Shown: in pieces, positions 28,810-32,845 of the stretch
Layout: every line of letters begins with the position of its first letter
How positions within the stretch are numbered: position 1 is the stretch's first letter
From: an uncultured bacterium
Lineage (GTDB): Bacteria; Nitrospirota; Thermodesulfovibrionia; Thermodesulfovibrionales; CALJEL01
Length of the DNA stretch: 32,845 nt
NCBI GenBank assembly: GCA_938074335.1
Contig: CALJEL010000037.1
Location: forward strand, 1-32,845
Direction: 5' to 3'
Translations under genes and position numbers: made by a program
Notes under the pieces: model-generated
Database searches by the model: none
Told to the model about the DNA's origin: nothing
The model's input: the letters and a program-made list of their open reading frames with translations, nothing else

Positions 28810-29949
28810 ATGTTATCCTATTATATGCCCTTTTATCTATCAAAATATGCCTGTCTTAAATGGCTTGAAAAGCCCTGTGTATATCATATTAAAAGAGATG
28901 AGCTCTATGAACTTGATATAAAGGCCTTTGAATTTTTGGAAAAATGTCATAAGGGCTGTGAAGGCGATAATGAGGAGTTTATAAACTATTGCATTGAAGA
29001 AGGGATTCTCAGTCATGTAAAAGATGCCTCCCAAAGACCTCCTGTTATTAAATCTCCAGAACCTTCTTTGAGGTACCTTGAGCTGCAGATAACAGAGAGA
29101 TGTAATCTGCGATGCAGGCACTGCTATATAAAGGAAAACAGACCCATAGAGCTGACCTTAAAAGATATTGAAAAGGTCTTAAAGGAGTTTGAGATGCTTC
29201 AGGGTCTGAGGGTCTTGATAAGTGGTGGTGAACCACTTCTTCATTCTGAGTTTGAAAAATTTAATGAAATACTGCCAGAGTTTTTCCTTAGAAAGGTCTT
29301 ATTCACCAATGGTATACTTCTTAACAGAGAGATTTTAAAAAAACTCAATGTTGATGAGATACAGATAAGCATAGATGGGCTCCAGAGAGGTCATGAGGCA
29401 CTGAGGGGGAAGGGGACATTTAAGAGGGTGATGAATGCCCTTGAGCTTACCATAAAAGAGGGATTTGATGTATCAGTGGCAACCATGGTTCACAGGGATA
29501 ATCTTGATGAATTTGACCAGATGGAAAACCTCTTTAAAGACCTCGGAATAAGGGAATGGAATGTGGATGTACCCTGTGCCACCGGAAGATTGAAATTGCA
29601 TCCCGGTTTTCAGTTAAAACCTGAGGAGGCAGGAAGATATCTGAGATATGGTTTTGGAGGCGGTATCCATTCATCCCTTGAGGGCTTTGCCTGTGGACTG
29701 CATCTTATGGCAGTGATGGCAGATGGAGGGATTGCAAAATGCTCCTTCTATGGAGAAAATCCTGTTGGCACCATAAAAGATGGTTTAATGGAATGCTGGA
29801 CCAGGATAAGGCCGGTCAGGCTTGAAGAGCTCAAATGCGACTGTGAATACATAGATTCATGTAGAGGTGGTTGCAGATACAGGGCAAGGCTTTCAGGAGA
29901 TGAATACGGTAAGGACCCTTATAGATGTGAGGTGTATAAAGAGGGCTGA
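28810..29949 (+). CDS. Radical SAM/SPASM enzyme, candidate peptide (RiPP) maturase
   Basis: CNLRCRHCY 4Fe-4S motif, ISGGEPLLH; SPASM-type C-terminal cysteines ACGLH...KCSFYGENPVGTI...KCDCEYIDSCRGGCRYRARL...RCEVYKEG; N-terminal extension of about 90 aa. Start may be 28810 or 28825. Confidence 0.93.
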   Translation: MLSYYMPFYLSKYACLKWLEKPCVYHIKRDELYELDIKAFEFLEKCHKGCEGDNEEFINYCIEEGILSHVKDASQRPPVIKSPEPSLRYLELQITERCNLRCRHCYIKENRPIELTLKDIEKVLKEFEMLQGLRVLISGGEPLLHSEFEKFNEILPEFFLRKVLFTNGILLNREILKKLNVDEIQISIDGLQRGHEALRGKGTFKRVMNALELTIKEGFDVSVATMVHRDNLDEFDQMENLFKDLGIREWNVDVPCATGRLKLHPGFQLKPEEAGRYLRYGFGGGIHSSLEGFACGLHLMAVMADGGIAKCSFYGENPVGTIKDGLMECWTRIRPVRLEELKCDCEYIDSCRGGCRYRARLSGDEYGKDPYRCEVYKEG

Positions 29950-29995
29950 AATACTCTTATTTATGGTATAATACTTTCGAAAGGAGGTGTTAAAA

Positions 29996-30058
29996 ATGAC
30001 AATCAAGAAATTAACAAAGAAGACAGCAACTACCTGTAAATGTAAAAGCTCATGTTAA
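29996..30058 (+). CDS. Putative 20-aa Cys-rich precursor peptide MTIKKLTKKTATTCKCKSSC
   Basis: ATG at 29996 preceded by AAGGAGGTG (29981-29989) with about 8-nt spacing; TAA at 30056-30058; starts 47 nt after the rSAM stop; followed by a hairpin. Below the ORF-track length cutoff. Confidence 0.7.
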   Translation: MTIKKLTKKTATTCKCKSSC

Positions 30059-30065
30059 ATATTTT

Positions 30066-30093
30066 AGAAGGGTAGGATTACCCCTACCCTTCT
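30066..30093 (+). terminator. Hairpin terminator after precursor peptide ORF
   Basis: AGAAGGGTAGG-ATTACC-CCTACCCTTCT: 11-bp perfect stem, 6-nt loop; weak T-tail (TTAT), so efficiency uncertain. Confidence 0.6.
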
Positions 30094-30119
30094 TTATCCC
30101 AATTCTGTCCAGTTTCCTG

Positions 30120-30620
30120 TTATGCCCAGGGTGTACCTCCATCGACAATACTGTGCTCCTCCCACATGAACCAGTTTCCTGTATTTGAGAGGAAAAAATA
30201 GGTATTTGCAAAGACTGCATAATGTTGTTCTTCTTCTTTTACCAATCTCTCAAATAGTTTTCTCTCTTTATCTGTCTTTGCCTCTGATGCAGCCTTTTTG
30301 TAAAATTCTATGCCTTCATTTTCCATATCCTTGGCTATTCTGAAAGCCTCGAGCTCATCATCTGTTGCCTCTACCCTCTGAAGCATCTGGTCTTTCAATT
30401 CCTCAAAGACGGTCTTGATCCTTTTCATAGGACTGACATCTTCAGGTTTGATGTCCATACCCTTTATAAGCTCCTCAATCATCTGAAGATGTCTCTTTTC
30501 ATCCTCTGCAATACTGAGAAACATCTTCTTACCAGCTGGATGCCTCGCCTTTCCTGCAGCCTCCTTATAAAATTTAATGGCATCAGTCTCCATCTTCCTT
30601 GCTATCTCCAGTGCATTCAT
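30120..30620 (-). CDS. Ferritin-like/rubrerythrin-type di-iron protein
   Basis: MNALEIARKMETDAIKFYKEAAGKA...EDEKRHLQMIEEL...MENEGIEFYKKAASEAK...KEEEQHYAVF; start at 30620 preceded by GGAGGG; the track extension to 30677 overlaps the upstream gene. Confidence 0.85.
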   Translation of the reverse strand: MNALEIARKMETDAIKFYKEAAGKARHPAGKKMFLSIAEDEKRHLQMIEELIKGMDIKPEDVSPMKRIKTVFEELKDQMLQRVEATDDELEAFRIAKDMENEGIEFYKKAASEAKTDKERKLFERLVKEEEQHYAVFANTYFFLSNTGNWFMWEEHSIVDGGTPWA

Positions 30621-30631
30621 ACTTTGCCCTC

Positions 30632-31042
30632 CTATTCTGTAAAATATCCGAGTTTTTCCATCTCCTTTATCACCCACTCATCCTGAGCAAGTTCTTCATC
30701 AAGTCTTGTCCTTATGTATTCCTTCAAAAAACAATAAACAAGCCTCTTCTTTATGCTATTCAGTGTATCTGCTGGATTGTTCACATTGTCCTTAAGAGAC
30801 CACCTTACAAAAAGACCATTAATTATACCATTTAGTATCTCATCTTTTATATCAGACTGAATTACCATAATAAGTGAGCCGTCCTCTGATATGAGCTTCA
30901 GGAACTGTCCCGGCTCTGAAAGCTCGAACTTTCTGTCTTTTGCCCATTCTTTTATATCAGGCACATAATCTATCCTGAAGATGAAATATTCTTTACCAAG
31001 TGCTTTCAATATATCATCGTAGTCCTTCTGTATAAATATCAC
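30632..31042 (-). CDS. Conserved-looking protein of unknown function (136 aa)
   Basis: Intact ORF between SOD and the ferritin-like gene; no motif recognised. Confidence 0.65.
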   Translation of the reverse strand: MIFIQKDYDDILKALGKEYFIFRIDYVPDIKEWAKDRKFELSEPGQFLKLISEDGSLIMVIQSDIKDEILNGIINGLFVRWSLKDNVNNPADTLNSIKKRLVYCFLKEYIRTRLDEELAQDEWVIKEMEKLGYFTE

Positions 31043-31051
31043 CCTTCCCTC

Positions 31052-31630
31052 CTATTTAAGTCTTGCCTCCACAGTTTGCCAGTCAATATTTTTAAAAAAT
31101 GCCTCAATGTAGTCAGCCCTTTTGAGGCCATAGTCAATCATGAAGGCATGTTCAAAGACATCCATTATTAAAAGTGGATTACATCCTGAGGGATGTCCGG
31201 TATCGTGTTCATTTATCCAGAAATTGATAAGCCTACCATTTGTTAAATCCTGATACAATACTGCCCAGCCAATTCCCCTCATTGTGCCTGTTGTCTTAAA
31301 ATCCTTCTCCCAGTTTTCATAGCTTCCGAAGGACTCTATAATTTTCTTTGCCAGCCTGCCCTCTTTGTTGAACTGACCTCCACCTCCAAGATTTTCAAAA
31401 TAATATTCATGAAGCCTCATGCCATTGAATTCCCAGCCAAGCCTTCTCTTGATCTCTGCATATTCAGGTGTTCCAGCCCTGCCATCTTTAAGCATTGTAT
31501 CAAGTGTATCAAGGAGTTTATTTGTATTTGTTACATATCCCTGATACAGGGTAAAATGATTTTTTAGGAGAGTTTCGCTGAATCCATTCATACCTATAAG
31601 TTTTGAATAATCCTTTGCGGTATATGTCAT
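31052..31630 (-). CDS. Superoxide dismutase (Fe/Mn family)
   Basis: KNHFTLYQGYVTNTNKL...MRLHEYYFENLGGGG...INEHDTGHPSGCNPLLIMDVFEHAFMIDYGLKRADYIEAFFKNIDW. Confidence 0.93.
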   Translation of the reverse strand: MTYTAKDYSKLIGMNGFSETLLKNHFTLYQGYVTNTNKLLDTLDTMLKDGRAGTPEYAEIKRRLGWEFNGMRLHEYYFENLGGGGQFNKEGRLAKKIIESFGSYENWEKDFKTTGTMRGIGWAVLYQDLTNGRLINFWINEHDTGHPSGCNPLLIMDVFEHAFMIDYGLKRADYIEAFFKNIDWQTVEARLK

Positions 31631-31640
31631 AAGGCCCTCC

Positions 31641-32249
31641 TTATTTACTGAGTTTGATGGTTATATCTGCAAGCCTCTTACCAAAGGCCCTGCAGATATT
31701 TGCCTCATTCTCATCTATATCTCTCATGTTATCAGCACCAGCTACATGCCCCGGGCCATAGGGTGCACCGCCACCCTTTGTGAGATAAAGATCAGGCACC
31801 GAATAAGGAACACCAACAATCACACACCCCAAGTGAAGAAGTACTGTCATTAATGAAAGTATAGTTGATTCCTGACCTCCATGAAGTGTACCTGTTGAGA
31901 CAAATACGCCAGCAGGCTTTCCCTCAAAGACCCTGTTCATCCAGAGTGGTCCAAGCTGGTCTATAACATTCTTTAACTGGGAACAGACATTTCCAAATCT
32001 TGTTGGTGTTCCGAAGGCATAGGCTGATGCATCTTTGAAATCATCAAGGGTAACGATTGAAATATCCCTTTGCATCTCAGCACCAGCCTTCATATCAGGC
32101 CTTGACTGAATAACAGACTCTGGAATTAGCTCAGGTGCCCTTCTTATAACAGGCTCTATACCCTTAACCTGGCTCACACCCTCTGCAACAAATTTGGCCA
32201 TCTTATAGACATTGCCAAAGGTGCTGTAATAGACAATTAAAAGTTTCAT
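31641..32249 (-). CDS. WrbA-like flavodoxin-fold NAD(P)H:quinone oxidoreductase
   Basis: LLIVYYSTFGNVYKMAKFVAEGV...FGTPTRFGNVCSQLKNVIDQLGPLW...KPAGVFVSTGTLHGGQESTILS. Confidence 0.92.
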   Translation of the reverse strand: MKLLIVYYSTFGNVYKMAKFVAEGVSQVKGIEPVIRRAPELIPESVIQSRPDMKAGAEMQRDISIVTLDDFKDASAYAFGTPTRFGNVCSQLKNVIDQLGPLWMNRVFEGKPAGVFVSTGTLHGGQESTILSLMTVLLHLGCVIVGVPYSVPDLYLTKGGGAPYGPGHVAGADNMRDIDENEANICRAFGKRLADITIKLSK

Positions 32250-32283
32250 TAAACCTCCTAAGATTGAGTAGAGTTAATAGAAT

Positions 32284-32625
32284 CTATCCAGGAGTCTGAC
32301 CCTCAAGGACATTTCTGACCTCATTATCAGGTCTGGGAAGGCCAGCAAGCTTCCATGCCTGAAGGGGACTTACAAAGTGCTCAGCCATACAGTTCCTCGG
32401 CTGATGGACATTGAGACAGATAGCATGGAGAATGGGAAAATAATTGTACTTCTTATAATACTCTCTGATAAACTTCAGGATATCAATCTTTTCTTTGGTC
32501 AGCTCCTCAATTCCTTCTCTTTCAGCAAGGGCACAAGCAACCTTTTCATTCCAGTCATCAAAATTTACAAGAAACCCATCATCATCCAAATTAATCTTCA
32601 ATCCTCCATATTCTATTACTGGCAT
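32284..32625 (-). CDS. DsrC/TusE-family paralogue lacking C-terminal cysteines
   Basis: YGGLKINLDDDGFLVNFDDWNEKVACALAEREGI...ILKFIREYYKKYNYFPILHAI...QAWKLAGLPRPDNEVRNVLEGQTPG. Confidence 0.9.
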   Translation of the reverse strand: MPVIEYGGLKINLDDDGFLVNFDDWNEKVACALAEREGIEELTKEKIDILKFIREYYKKYNYFPILHAICLNVHQPRNCMAEHFVSPLQAWKLAGLPRPDNEVRNVLEGQTPG

Positions 32626-32697
32626 AAAAACCTCCTATAGGGATTTTTCTTTATATTAGAGTTATATCAAATAAGAGATGAATTGTCAAGTTTTTAT

Positions 32698-32845
32698 GGA
32701 CACCAGGTAGTGTAAAATTTTCTGTGTAAATTGAAAAATTAAGACAAAAGGGTGTATCCTCCATTGATTTAATTTAATTAAACTTTTTAAAGAAAGGAGG
32801 ACACACCCATGTCAGTGAAAGAAATCACTGAACTAAGTTTAACAG
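32698..32845 (+). mobile_element. Probable left end of an insertion sequence (IS256-like features), truncated by window
   Basis: Terminal-like GTGTAAAATTTTCTGTGTAAA; inverted repeat GGGTGTATCCTCC (32750-32762)/GGAGGACACACCC (32796-32808); ORF start MSVKEITELSLT at 32809. Confidence 0.45.
32809..32845 (+). CDS. N-terminus of possible transposase (partial)
   Basis: ATG at 32809 preceded by GGAGG; only 12 codons visible. Confidence 0.4.
   Translation, partial: MSVKEITELSLT

Noticed and set aside
1-32845. tRNA or rRNA genes, including a tRNA attachment site for the integrase
   Set aside because: Read for cloverleaf/TPsiC (GGTTCGAATCC-like) signatures near the integrase and in intergenic gaps and found none convincing; a tRNAscan run would be needed to be certain.

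Overview
The window looks like a chromosomal segment of a dissimilatory sulfur-metabolising bacterium. The lineage is probably Nitrospirota/Thermodesulfovibrio-like, inferred from gene content only. Almost all confident genes are on the minus strand. From left to right: (a) about 0.4-2.9 kb, a decaying accessory segment with a tyrosine recombinase and small zinc-finger-like ORFs, each broken by stops or frameshifts, next to a secreted or membrane coiled-coil protein with perfect-length 33-bp repeats; (b) a partial type II secretion cluster, gspJ-I-H-G-F; (c) housekeeping genes purB, a phosphoesterase, nusB, ribH, ribBA, ribE, lepB, lepA and a ROK kinase; (d) the dsr membrane-complex operon dsrC-RsbRD-dsrM-K-J-O-P, with a DsrE-like protein and a CbiA/CobB-type amidotransferase (DsrN candidate) upstream; (e) bioD, lolD, lolC/E and lysS; (f) a plus-strand radical SAM/SPASM enzyme followed by an unannotated 20-aa Cys-rich ORF (MTIKKLTKKTATTCKCKSSC) with a strong RBS and a downstream hairpin, which is a candidate RiPP system; (g) an oxidative-stress cluster (ferritin-like protein, unknown protein, Fe-SOD, WrbA-like) plus a DsrC paralogue lacking both C-terminal cysteines; (h) the probable left end of an insertion sequence at the window edge. 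Three intergenic regions carry related, hairpin-rich dispersed repeats. The strongest candidates for something undescribed are the rSAM/20-aa peptide pair, the dispersed repeat family, and the paired palindromes at the dsrC promoter.
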